Source: Cherax quadricarinatus
Lineage: Eukaryota; Arthropoda; Malacostraca; Decapoda; Parastacidae
DNA: 64,000 nt
Reading direction: 5' to 3'
Assembly (NCBI RefSeq): GCF_038502225.1
Contig: NC_091300.1
Span: 47,890,202 to 47,954,201 of the forward strand
Shown piece after piece: positions 53,363-64,000 of the stretch. The translations under genes and the position numbers were made by a program. The notes under the pieces were generated by a model. It was not told the DNA's origin, searched no databases, and worked only from the letters and a program-made list of their open reading frames with translations. Each line of letters opens with the position of its first letter. Position 1 is the first letter of the stretch.

Positions 53363-53445
53363 ACCGGGTATCGAACCACAGGCCTCAATGTGTGAGCCAA
53401 ATGCGCTACCAATGAGCTACAGTGCTTCTCCACCAATCTCAAAGC
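53363..53445 (-). mobile_element. tRNA-derived SINE, head (right arm, split)
   Basis: Carries box B in reverse (GGGTATCGAACCAC) and AATGAGCTACAGTGCTTCTC at the 5' head, completing the SINE begun at 52173. Confidence 0.88.
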
Positions 53446-53582
53446 AAAAATACAAATTACTGTTAACAGACTGTGTTAAGTGGTCTATTTATTAAATTAT
53501 CTGTCATTTGAAATAAGGATGATAAAATTAAAATTAACTCAATTCATTTCAATTCAAGTTTATTCTCTGTAAGGGTTACAAT

Positions 53583-53657
53583 GTGGGGTTTACATTATTA
53601 TTATTATAATCAAAAAGAAGCGCTAAGCCACAAGGACTATACAGAGTGGGGTTTACA
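53583..53657 (-). mobile_element. 51-bp retroposed insert with 12-bp target duplication, right arm only
   Basis: Insert 53595-53645 (TTATTATTATTATAATCAAA through AGCGCTAAGCCACAAGG) is flanked by GTGGGGTTTACA at 53583-53594 and 53646-53657. The left arm has one GTAAACCCCAC site and no insert. On the minus strand the insert is a severely 5'-truncated repeat ending in a (TAA)n tail. Confidence 0.9.
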
Positions 53658-53822
53658 GGTTTTGGGTATTGTGTGGTTTACATGTTATAAAATACTAATT
53701 ACAGAGGGGGCCACTAGGACACCTAGCATGGCTAGGCATTTCGAGCAGACTTAGATTAATTCTTAACATTAAATCTTACAGATTATGGTATTAAGGCTAA
53801 GTGACTACATCATAATTTGTGA

Positions 53823-53935
53823 GTCAGGTTAGATCTGTGGAAGAGGAAAGCAAGTTCAATTCCCTGGAGCAAGAGCTTCCTTGGCGGCTTCAAGGAACTT
53901 TCCTTAAGGGAACTGCTCTGTGTACACAAACTCTG
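53823..53935 (-). repeat. Dispersed 'GGAACTTTCCTTAAGGGAA' repeat (right arm)
   Basis: Reverse counterpart of 38826-38935 with few differences. Confidence 0.6.
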
Positions 53936-54229
53936 GTTAACATAGTTTAGTTACTCAGGACAATTTAAAAGTTTCGTACGTTAACAATTATAGAAAATGG
54001 TACTTTTATATCAATAACTATAGTATTAATCTATATTATGTCATGGTAAGAAAGTAAATATATTAAGGTACAGGTACATATAGGTACAATTATCATACAT
54101 AGTAACATATGTGTGGGAAATTATGGGGACGAGGTTCACAGGTACATTCCTGAAATAATGCATCCACATAATTGGAGGGGGCACAACCAAGCAACAATTT
54201 ATTGTACTTACTACTACTAATAATAATAT

Positions 54230-54550
54230 TTTGATTTCCTACAAGTACATGTGCCAGGTATACAGGCCTAGTTGACATCAATGACATACTAATATATAGA
54301 AAGCCGCTTGGTATGCTGAGCATTAGGATAAATTAGGTCAGTTCTGTCCCACGATGCGACCCACACCAGTCAACTAACACCCAGGTATACATTTTAAACT
54401 GATGGTTGAACAGGGACAGGGAAGCAGGTGTCTTGTGAAAACACGTCCCAAATGTTTTCCAGGCGTACAGGAGAAGATTCGAACCCCTGACCTCAGTGTG
54501 TGAACTGAGTATGTTAGCGATCGAGCTACGGGATGAGCTACGACCTAGCT
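54230..54550 (-). mobile_element. tRNA-derived SINE (right arm)
   Basis: Counterpart of 38205-38522, with box B as GATTCGAACC near 54478 and the body phrase CACACCAGTCAACTAACACC. Confidence 0.85.
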
Positions 54551-54741
54551 AAGTAGGATTTTAGAGTTACTAGGCTGCACCATGCCTCTCCTCCGAGATC
54601 CACAGACACTCTCCCACCCACAAACAAATTCGAGCCTATCAAATATTACAACGTAAAATTAATATAAATATTGTTTGTAAATTACTAGATATTGAGTGGA
54701 CTGTATGATGGTTTATGACTAGAAAAGAAAGGGGAGGGATC

Positions 54742-55911
54742 TGTTGAGTATAGAACATTTTTCAAAAGATATATGCATATTATTTAATGAGCACTCACCA
54801 TTTAATTGCTGGATAACAATTATTAATACAAAACACCCTAAAGCTTCCACAAGAGCAAGAATTTATTTACCATGGCCACTTTCTCTGTACAACTTTATTA
54901 TTTGTCTGTTGGGAGCAATATATATTTTTTCCCAATTCATTCACTCCCTGTGAACTGTTACTTTTTCCTCCATCTGTGTTCTTTGAGTGTTGTGCTATCT
55001 ACTTCATTTCATTATTGTGCATCATTAATTTTCTTTAATTTTCCTTGTATTTTCCTGCTAATTTTGTGTTAATTCATTCACTACTCTTTCCCACTGTGCT
55101 AACTTTCACATTTTAATTAATGTGTAACATTCTTTTATATTAATTATTTTTATTTATCTAGTGTCTTACCTATTTTAAATTTTGTAGATTGTAAAATTAT
55201 GTAGTGTGCCAGCAAGAGGTTCATTTTCATTTTTGTCTCTGCAAGACCTTGTGCAAGAACAATTGAAATTTAACTAGTGAGTGTTCCCTTGATGCTCATT
55301 GTGTTTCTGCAACTTTGTAAGAGTTAAAATTTCTTAGTTTTGTATATTGTGTCATTTTTATTCATATTATTAATCCTTCTTTGAACAAATTCACTCTTAG
55401 TGTATCTTTTTTATAGTAAAATTGTTGTTATTGCTCTGTTTTGAGTAATTGTTTTCCTAATTTGAAATTAAGAGTAAAAGTGTTCCAACCAGCTATTTCT
55501 TGATATTATGTTATTCTTCTTGGTTATATTTTCTGTGTGTGCAAATTTTACTGATTAATTGACCAATTCTGTAATTACCTTTGTGCAATTTGTTCTTTCA
55601 CAAATTATTATAGTGTTAGTGCTATATTTTTGTTCAGTAACTGATCATTACTTACAGTCTGATAAATCATTATTCAGTGAAATATTCTCAGTTATTCAAA
55701 TATATTCATTTAGTTGTGTTCTCGGTGTACAATATTTAACTTGTTGTGTGCCATATTTTTTTTTCTTTTGACAATTGTTTTCTCAATCCATTTTACTGAA
55801 TACGATTTATTGATTCTGTTTTATACTTTTCTTGCATTAATTTGCCATTTTATTAGTAAATTTCTTTATTGAAGTAAAGGTAAAGACAGCTCAATTTTTC
55901 CCTAATTCACA
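54742..55911 (+). other. Putative LTR or leader of the gag-bearing element (right arm)
   Basis: A purine tract AAAAGAAAGGGGAGGGATC stands directly before TGTTGAGTATAGAAC at 54742, and TTCACA ends at 55911, some 220 bp before the Gag ATG at 56133. TG...CA termini and position suggest a 5' LTR of about 1170 bp. No second copy is in the window to prove it. AT-rich, no protein. Confidence 0.4.
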
Positions 55912-56132
55912 GTACCGTAACATTTCCCTTTTCTTACATTTTCAATGTGTTTCTTTATCTTGTAAAGTATATTTCAGTAAGTTGTCCTTTCTCATGCAGT
56001 GTGTCTTAAACATTTTAATTACCTATTCAGAATTAGTTAAATATCTTTCATTTCAATTTTAGCTACTTGTGTTATATCTTTTTTATTATTCATTATTCTT
56101 GCTTTAGTTATTTTTGTGCAAATTCTTTGCAA

Positions 56133-57970
56133 TTATGTCTCGCATACCTTCGAGTGATACTTTGTCTCACATACTTCGATACTTTAGTGAATGACATCAA
56201 TCAGGCTACTCAGGCTAATGCTGCCCCTGTGAGCACTCCGCATAATCCTTTATCGACTGCTAGACCACGACAGATACCCTCTGGATGCCATACCCTTATT
56301 CAGTGGCAATGTGGGCAATCTTGAAGCATGGTTTACTGCCATTCGTTCCAGAGCTAAAGCCCTGGTGGAAGGTCCTCCGTCAGAGGAAAGTCTTATCAGG
56401 CTTGCACTGAAGAGTCTGGAGCGATCACTAGCGGCTGTGAATATCACTAACCTCCTCCAAATGAGTGACTTTGAGAACCTTACTAAGTGATCGGAATATA
56501 AGGATTTGATTCGTTCTTTTCTTGTACCAGTGAGTGTGTCTGTGGCATGCAAAGAGTACATAACCTTTATTCGGCGCATGTACACACCCTCATTTACAGG
56601 CTATCTCCCCCAACCAGCGAACCAGGTGACTGAGGGTTGACGATGGGGCCCCGTCGTTCAACCAGTACCCAGGTTCCAGCCAATGAGAAGATGGTTTTGG
56701 CAATCGCAGAGGTTATGTGGGTACCACTCTCCTGTCTGCCCTTGTCATTCCCATTCTAGAGCTGGTTGAAGCACGGTCTGCTCTCTAGTGGCTTCTATTC
56801 TGCCTTGCTTACCATGGAGTGCACTAATACCTATTGCTGTACATAGTGTATATACTTCTGTTCTAAATTGGTGAAGGATAATATAAGTCGAAAGTTTTCT
56901 GCTGTGTTTATTTTGCTCCCTTTACACCCAGGATAACAGGCCGTTTGGATTCCTGGGTTGTAATAGTGTCTGATCCGTATATTGTCCTTAGGGAACTAAT
57001 GACTGCAACTCTTATGCCAGGTGAATCATTGGGTGACTTCGCGCATCGATTAAATAAACTTTTGTCCTCATTCGTTAAAGCAGCACAATCTTCAGATTTT
57101 ATATATGACGAGGATAATAGATCCACTGCGACGTTTGCTAGATTGGCAGCTTTCGGAGTCATCAAGGAGTTAATGCCGCCTGTTTCCTTGTATGTTTATA
57201 CCTCCAACGCTCTAACAGTCAATATGGCACCCCTTACAGCCCTTATTCACTTATGTGCCTTGTGTCCCAAAGGTGCTTTTCCTTGTGTCAAACCTACATT
57301 GTCTACTATGAGTAATCCGGCACCACCCCTTGTTTGTGTAACAGCGAAAAGTCCTGATAGAAACCAGTCATATCAGTCAGCCAAGGCTAATGTAACGAGT
57401 CGCTGTCCTCGTAGTGCTCGCAGTACATTCAGTAACCATAACCATAGAACGTGTTGTAACTGTGGTTACCGAGGTCATATAGCTGTCAATTGCCCAGATC
57501 AATATCCCAGAAAGCGTCGTACCAAGGATGATTACCAGTTAGATTTGCCTTATTGTACGTATCATAGAATTCATGGCCATGATACATCTGAGTGCAATGC
57601 TCTTTACAATAGTAGACATTCCAGGTTTTTTCGGGGTCGTTACTACCGCAGTAACAGACATGGAAATCGGAGTCGTGCGTCTAGGACTAATCAAAGCCAG
57701 TCCCAAGCGCGTCCTTCACCTTCGGGGGGAAGCCAAACATCCGAGTCCCAACGTCCCGTGGTGATGATAGGCGATAACGATTACTCTATTCCTGTCCAGA
57801 ATTCCTTCGAGACTGTGTGTGATCTCAAGGAAGAGACTCTTGTTAACGACGTTGATTCAGTAATTGACGAAGACAATCTTGTTGGTGATGTTCCATCAAT
57901 TGTTGTTGACGAAGATAATTTTGGGGATGAAGTGGAGCATACCTTCTCTGATGACGACCCTCCTTCATGA
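56133..57970 (+). pseudogene. LTR-retrotransposon Gag (right arm), interrupted
   Basis: ATG at 56133 starts MSRIPSSDTLSHIL. After a frameshift comes a capsid-like region: IPLFSGNVGNLEAWF, RLALKSLERSLAAVNITNLL. An LTR-like insert lies at 56627-56938. The frame then resumes: LRELMTATLMPGESLGDFAH, zinc knuckle CCNCGYRGHIAVNC, CTYHRIHGHDTSECN, a Ser/Gln-rich stretch and an acidic tail ending DDDPPS. Gag packs the element RNA. A second Cys/His set (C-x3-H...H-x5-C) near 57555 is unusual. At least one shift and the insert inactivate it. Confidence 0.72.
56627..56938 (+). repeat. LTR-like insertion within gag (right arm)
   Basis: 312 bp, TGACTGAGGGTTGACGATGG to CACCCAGGATAACA, with TG...CA ends and an apparent solo-LTR size. 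No clear target duplication. It predates arm separation because the left arm has it too. Confidence 0.5.
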
Positions 57971-59310
57971 TTATATATAAATTCTGATACTTAGTTCAAG
58001 CATCTGTCAGTACAGTTCCAGTTCATGTCTTCATTGACTCGGGTGTGCAAGTCAATATCATCAGGTCTAGTTTGTTCTAAGATAAGCAGTTGTGACATGT
58101 CTTTCTCGTAGAACCGACTCGTGTAACTTCCCTTAGAGGTATGTCGGGTTCGAGCCTTAGTGTCCAAGGAAAGACTTCCCTTACCTTCTCTATCCAAGGC
58201 CGAGACTTTACCGCTTCCTTCCTTGTAGTTGACCAGATCAGTTTTCCGGGTGATCTCCTCCTGGGATTCACATCATGAGAGATTTGCGAGTCGTGATTGA
58301 TACCTATAGATAGCATGCCCAGATGGATTTCATTGTGCCGCATTGAAGTTATCAGCTTGGGTCTGACATCTGCCACACTGCCACAGAATATGAAGCGAAG
58401 ATTACGTTATTGCAGGCCGGTGCCTTTTCTAGTAGTGTTACCAAGCAGTCAGGCACTGGTCATCCTATCAGTCTTGTCTATATTTCACCCATAGCTCCAG
58501 ACATACAAGACAGTGTTCAGTCACCTCAAGAGTCAGAGGAATCTCAGACCATCTTCAGTGCTGAGCCCGTCTATGTAACGTCTGCTAGTTCAAGTTGTAG
58601 TTTTTCCACAGGGGACGCCTTGTCAGAAAACCACCACTTGAAGCTAGTAATGTCATCTCTAGTTGATGTCCCTTGCCATTTGCAGAAATGGCAAGGGACT
58701 AGTGCCTCACTCGAGTGTCTGTTGTTGTGCCTCGTGTTCCAGATGGTTATACAGTCTTAGCTTTACATATCGTTAAAGATAGCAAGATCTTCCTCCTTAT
58801 AGTAATACCTTGGGTCAGAGTGTCTGACTCAGAGGAAATACCAGTATCATAGACCTCGTACACTACCCTGAAGATGCAGAAGTGTGCAGAAAATGACTTG
58901 TCACCGTGCCAGTCGGTCAGTGCTATTTCAACCGAGGAGAGTCCATCTGTTACGTAAGATCTGTCCATTCCACCAGTTGAGGAGAAAGATTTAGATCCAA
59001 CTGATTTCTCTGATGAAGTAAACCGTTTGCTACTCCTGAACAAACACTGTAAAGCCATCACCTTTCCAGGTGAGAAGATGGGTTTGATGATCTTACTGTC
59101 CCATCCTCAAGTATCATTTGTAAGTACCCATTTAGATCCTCCTCAACCTAGGCATGTGTTAGCTATAGCAACAGGTTTCGATCTACCTTGAGATGTTAAC
59201 CATTCTGCATATGTAAATCATACCTTAGCAGAGTTGGCGTTAAATGTTAAGAACCTATATAGTTAGATGAGTAAGTTAAGAGAGGTTGTCAACTGTGTGT
59301 TTATTTTATC
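57971..59310 (+). pseudogene. Protease and spacer region of the same element (right arm)
   Basis: In several frames: VFIDSGVQVNII, the D-S-G form of the aspartic protease active site, then SLRGMSGSSLSVQGKTSLTF and ASFLVVDQISFPGDLLLGF. Next, a long spacer with VPDGYTVLALHIVKDSKIF and FSDEVNRLLLLNKHCKAITF. No RT follows; the sequence ends at the LINE-A fragment at 59335. Many stops. Confidence 0.6.
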
Positions 59311-59334
59311 AGCTGATCAGTGCACAGAAATTTG

Positions 59335-59704
59335 TACTCACCTATTTGTGGTTGCAGGGGTCGAGTCACAGCTCCTGGCCCCGCCTCTTCGCTGATTGCT
59401 ACTAGGTCCTCTCTCTCCCTGCCCCATGAGCTCTATCATACCTCGCCTTAAAACTATGTATGGTTCCTGCCTCTACCACATCACTTTCTAGGCTTTTCCA
59501 TGGCCTGACTACTCTATGACTGAAGAAATACTTCCTAACATCCCTTTGATTCATCTGAGTCTTCAACTTCCAATTGTGACCTCTTGTGTCTGTGTCCCAT
59601 CTCTGGAACATCCCGTCTTTGTCCACCTCGTCTATTCCGCGCAGTATTTTATATGTGTTATCATGTCTCCCCTGACCCTCCTGGCCTCCAGTGTCGTCAG
59701 GTGA
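59335..59704 (-). pseudogene. LINE-A 3' fragment, right arm only
   Basis: Minus strand: GHNWKLKTQMNQRDVRKYFF and WKSLESDVVEAGTIHSF, then the 3' UTR and one AAATAGGTGAGTAC tail unit. It lies between the tail of the next LINE-A copy (59705 on) and single-copy DNA. The left arm has (CA)n in its place. Confidence 0.82.
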
Positions 59705-62125
59705 TTTCCCTACTCACCTAGTTGTACTCACCTAGTTGTACTCACCGGGGGTCGAGTCCGAGCTCCTGGCCCCGCCTCTTCACTGATCGCTACTAGGTCA
59801 CTCTCCCTGAACCGTGAGCTTAATCATACCTCTGCTTAAAGCTATGTATGGATCCTGCCTCCACTACATCGCTTCCCAAACTATTCCACTTACTGACTAC
59901 TCTGTGGCTGAAGAAATACTTCCTAACATCCCTGTGATTCATCTGCGTCTTCAACTTCCAACTGTGTCCAATCTCTGGAACATCCTGTCTTTGTCCACCT
60001 TGTCAATTCCTCTCAGTATTTTGTATGTCGTTATCATGTCCCCCCTATCTCTCCTGTCCTCCAGTGTCGTCAGGTTGATTTCCCTTAACCTCTCCTCGTA
60101 GGACATACCTCTTAGCTCTGGGACTAGTCTTGTTGCAAACCTTTGCACTTTCTCTAGTTTCTTTACGTGCTTGGCTAGGTGTGGGTTCCAAACTGGTGCC
60201 GCATACTCCAATATGGGCCTAACGTACACGGTGTACAGGGTCCTGAATGATTCCTTATTAAGATGTCGGAATGCTGTTCTGAGGTTTGCTAGGCGCCCAT
60301 ATGCTGCAGCAGTTATTTGGTTGATGTGCACTTCAGGAGATGTGCCTGGTGTTATAATCACCCCAAGATCTTTTTCCTTGAGTGAGGTTTGTAGTCTCTG
60401 GCCCCCTAGACTGTACTCCGTCTGCGGGCTTCTTTGCCCTTCCCCAATCTTCATGACTTTGCACTTGGTGGGATTGAACTCCAGGAGCTAATTGCTGGAC
60501 CAGGTCTGCAGCCTGTCCAAATCCCTTTGTAGTTCTGCCTGGTCTTCGATCGAGTGAATTCTTCTCATCAACTTCACGTCATCTGCAAACAGGGACACCT
60601 CAGAGTCTATTCCTTCCGTCATGTCGTTCACAAATACCAGAAACAGCACTGGTCCTAGAACTGACCCCTGGGGGACCCCGTTGGTCACAGGTGCCCTCTC
60701 TGACACCTCGCCACGTACCATGACTCGCTGCTGTCTTCCTGACAAGTATTCCCTGATCCACTGTAGTGCCTTCCCTGTTATCCCTGCTTGGTCCTCCAGT
60801 TTTTGCACCAATCTCTTGTGTGGAACTGTGTCAAACGCCTTCTTGCAGTCCAAGAATATGCAATCCACCCACCCCTCTCTCTCTTGTCTTACTGCTGTCA
60901 CCATGTCATAGAACGCCAGTAGGTTTGTGACACAGGAATTCCCGTCCCTGAAACCATGTTGGCTGCTGTTGATGAGATCGTTCCTTTCTAGGTTTTCCAC
61001 CACTCTTCTCCTGATAATCTTCTCCATGATTTTGCATTCTATACATGTCAGTGACACTGGTCTGTAGTTTAATGCTTCATGTCTGTCTCCTTTTTTAAAG
61101 ATTGGGACTACATTTGCTGTCTTCTATGCCTCAGGCAATCTCCCTGTTTCGATAGATGTATTGAATATTGTTGTTAGGGGTACACATAGCGCCTCTGGTC
61201 CCTCTCTCAATACCCATGGGGAGATGTTATCTGGCCCCATTGCCTTTGAGGTATCTAGCTCACTCAGAAGCCTCTTCACTTCTTCCTCGGTTGTGTGCAC
61301 TGTGTCCAGCACATGGTGGTGTGCCCCACCTCTCCGTCTTTCTGGAGCCCCTTCTGTCTCCTCTGTGAACACTTCTTTGAATCTCTTGTTGAGTTCCTCA
61401 CATACTTCACGGTCATTTCTTGTTGTCTCTCCTCCTTCCTTCCTTAGCCTGATTACCTGGTCCTTGACTGTTGTTTTCCTCCTGATGTGGCTGTACAACA
61501 GTTTCGGGTCCGATTTGGCTTTCGCTGTTATGTCATTTTCATATTGTCTTTGGGCCTCCCTTCTTATCTGTTCATATTCGTTTCTGGCTCTACGACTGCT
61601 CTCCTTATTCTCCTGGGTCCTTTGCCTTCTATATTTCTTCCATTCCCTAGCACACTTGGTTTTTGCCTCCCTGCACCTTTGGGTAAACCATGGGCTCATC
61701 CTGGCTTTTTCATTATTCCTCTTACCCTTGGGTACAAACCTCTCCTCAGCCTCCTTGCATTTTGTTGCTACATATTCCATCATCTCATTAACTGGCTTCC
61801 CTGCCAGTTCTCTGTCCCACTGAACCCCGTTCAGGAAGTTCCTCATTCCTGTGTAGTCCCCTTTCTTGTAGTTTGGCTTCATTCGTCCTGGCCTTCCTGC
61901 TTCTCCCTACACTTGTAGCTCTACTGTGTATTCGAAGCTTAAAACCACATGGTCACTGGCCCCAAGGGGTCTTTCGTATGTGATGTCCTCGATATCCGCA
62001 CTACTCAAGGTGAATACTAAGTCCAGCCTTGCTGGTTCATCCTCTCCTCTCTCTCTTGTAGTGTCCCTTACGTGTTGGTACATGAAGTTTTCCAGTACCA
62101 CCTCCATCATCTTAGCCCTCCATGT
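59705..62125 (-). pseudogene. LINE-A copy 5 (right arm), two Trp-to-stop changes and a deletion
   Basis: Counterpart of 32062-34290, plus about 200 bp more of endonuclease at the outer end (ARLDLVFTLSSADIEDITYE, LGASDHVVLSF). Against the left arm, TGG is TAG at two places (near 61127 and 60490), 16 bp are lost near 59966 between two GGACACAG repeats, and the base missing on the left near 33138 is present. Both copies are dead but by different mutations. Three AACTAGGTGAGTAC-type tail units lie at 59720-59750. Confidence 0.85.
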
Positions 62126-62247
62126 GTGTGTGTATGTGTGTGTGTGTGTTCACGTTCTCTCCAAATTCTGAGATTTAACAGTAATTGACGTGTGCACCAA
62201 GTCTGCATTTTCTGTTAACCACTATCTTCTCTGTATGTATGTATGTA

Positions 62248-62249
<2 letters not shown>

Positions 62250-62311
<62 letters not shown>

Positions 62312-62436
62312 CTATATATATACATATATACAAATGTATATATACATATGTATATATATATATGTATATATACATATGTATATATACATAAGTATATATA
62401 TATATATGTATATATACATATGTATATATACATATG

Positions 62437-62506
<70 letters not shown>

Positions 62507-62517
62507 TACATATATAT
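62250..62517. repeat. (TA)n and TATACATATG-type simple sequence
   Basis: (TA)n at about 62250-62307, then repeats of TATATATACATATGTA, then (TA)n at 62440-62498. It runs directly into the third RTE-like copy. Confidence 0.92.
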
Positions 62518-64000
62518 AAGTATACAAGATATGATGTAGGGCGAAATGACAGTAGTTTGTTGGATTATGTATTGGTAGATAAAAGACTGCTGAGTAGACT
62601 TCAGGATGTACATGTTTATAGAGGGGCCACAGATATATCAGATCACTTTCTAGTTGTAGCTACACTGAGAGTAAAAGGTAGATGGGATACAACGAGAATA
62701 GAAGTATCAGGGAAGAGAGAGGTGAAGGTTTATAAACTAAAAGAGGAGGCAGTTAGGGTAAGATATAGACAGCTATTGGAGGATAGATGGGCTAATGAGA
62801 GCATAGGCAATGGGGTCGAAGAGGTATGGGGTAGGATTAAAAATGTAGTGTTAGAGTGTTCAGCAGAAGTTTGTGGTTACAGGAAAGTGGGTGCAGGAGG
62901 GAAGAGGAGCGATTGGTGGAATGATGATGTAAAGAGAGTAGTAAGGGAGAAAAAGTTAGCATATGAGAAGTTTTTACAAAGTAGAAGTGATGCAAGGAGG
63001 GAAGAGTATATGGAGAAAAAGAGAGAGGTTAAGAGAGTGGTGAAGCAATGTAAACAGAGAGCAAATGAGAGAGTGGGTGAGATGTTATCAACAAATTTTG
63101 TTGAAAATAAGAAAAAGTTTTGGAGTGAGATTAACAAGTTAAGAAAGCCTAGAGAACAAATGGATTTGTCAGTTAAAAATAGGAGAGGAGAGTTATTAAA
63201 TGGAGAGTTAGAGGTATTGGGAAGATGGAGGGAATATTTTGAGGAATTGTTAAATGTTGATGAAGATAGGGAAGCTGTGATTTCGTGTATAGGGCAAGGA
63301 GGAATAACATCTTGTAGGAGTGAGGAAGAGCCAGTTGTGAGTGTGGGGGAAGTTCGTGAGGCAGTAGGTAAAATGAAAGGGGGTAAGGCAGCCGGGATTG
63401 ATGGGATAAAGATAGAAATGTTAAAAGCAGGTGGGGATATAGTTTTGGAGTGGTTGGTGCAATTATTTAATAAATGTATGGAAGAGGGTAAGGTACCTAG
63501 GGATTGGCAGAGAGCATGCATAGTTCCTTTGTATAAAGGCAAAGGGGATAAAAGAGAGTGCAAAAATTATAGGGGGCTAAGTCTGTTGAGTGTACCTGGT
63601 AAAGTGTATGGTAGAGTTATAATTGAAAGAATTAAGAGTAAGACGGAGAATAGGATAGCAGATGAACAAGGAGGCTTTAGGAAAGGTAGGGGGTGTGTGG
63701 ACCAGGTGTTTACAGTGAAACATATAAGTGAACAGTATTTAGATAAGGCTAAAGAGGTCTTTGTGGCATTTATGGATTTGGAAAAGGCGTATGACAGGGT
63801 GGATAGGGGGGCAATGTGGCAGATGTTGCAAGTGTATGGTGTAGGAGGTAGGTTACTGAAAGCAGTGAAGAGTTTTTACGAGGATAGTGAGGCTCAAGTT
63901 AGAGTATGTAGGAAAAAGGGAAATTTTTTCCCAGTAAAAGTAGGCCTTAGACAAGGATGTGTGATGTCACTGTGGTTGTTTAATATATTTATAGATGGGG
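62518..64000 (+). CDS. RTE-like LINE, copy 3, 5'-truncated, open to the window end
   Basis: Starts at [20 protein letters not shown], the late endonuclease, and reads in one frame through SDHFLVV, the basic linker, [41 protein letters not shown], motif [12 protein letters not shown] and GLRQGCVMS (where a Pro is Leu) to the window end, just before the catalytic FADD. I compared it with copy 2 and saw only substitutions. Its 5' end abuts the (TA)n tract. The remaining RT and 3' UTR lie outside the window. Confidence 0.85.

Larger units (their letters stand above)
49016..61925. repeat. Right arm of the large inverted duplication
   Basis: Reverse-complement counterpart of 32062-48900. Right-only segments: 1189-bp transposon at 52174-53362, 51-bp insert at 53595-53645, LINE-A fragment at 59335-59704, about 0.69 kb and 0.37 kb of LTR-element sequence, and 0.92 kb at 50816-51738. 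A longer (ATA)n lies at 51898-51951. Confidence 0.92.

Noticed and set aside
53105..53495. Overlapping 76-116-codon frames at the end of the 1189-bp transposon
   Set aside because: Three mutually overlapping frames on both strands with no domain, crossing the transposon/SINE boundary. None is convincing.

Overview
This window is eukaryotic and almost wholly made of transposable elements and simple repeats. I recognise no host protein gene, rRNA or functional tRNA gene. The mix points to a decapod crustacean, possibly a crayfish: several LINE families, tRNA-headed SINEs ending in TTA/ATA-rich tails, long (CA)n, (TA)n and (GAT)n tracts, and a repeat with the phrase GGGCCACCCTGCCTTGGTGG. That taxonomic call rests on remembered families and not on a search.

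Region by region. 0.2-7.1 kb: a solo LTR, then a decayed Ty3/gypsy-type retrotransposon whose integrase lies upstream of its reverse transcriptase (RT), the Gmr1-like order. 7.1-8.6 kb: a relic LINE endonuclease (EN) and unassigned DNA. 8.6-11.6 kb: copy 1 of an RTE-like LINE. 11.6-22.5 kb: AT-rich, degenerate, satellite-like DNA broken up by SINEs, hairpin elements, CR1-type fragments and microsatellites. 22.6-34.3 kb: a head-to-tail series of CR1-like LINE copies (here LINE-A) separated by (CA)n tracts. 34.3-48.9 kb: LTR-element gag/protease remains, SINEs, a nearly full-length RTE-like copy and a nearly full-length CR1-like LINE with a GDSL-esterase ORF1 (LINE-B). 48,901-49,000 is a run of 100 N. 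49.0-62.1 kb repeats 32.1-48.9 kb in inverted order. 62.5-64.0 kb: a third RTE-like copy running off the end.

The dominant structure is this inverted duplication: 32,062-48,900 against 49,016-61,925, with the N gap at its centre. The arms are nearly identical where they align but differ by whole insertions and deletions. The left arm alone has the 4.0-kb LINE-B, the 3.1-kb RTE-like copy and a 0.3-kb SINE. The right arm alone has a 1.19-kb DNA transposon with an exact empty site on the left, a 51-bp insert with 12-bp target duplications, and several segments lost on the left. The gap falls inside an LTR present on both sides. This is what two haplotypes of one locus joined head-to-head during scaffolding would look like; a real giant palindrome remains the alternative.

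No cooperating gene system is present. The relations that matter are between mobile elements: LINEs and the short repeats that share their 3' ends, nested insertions that give a relative chronology, and microsatellites at LINE tails.
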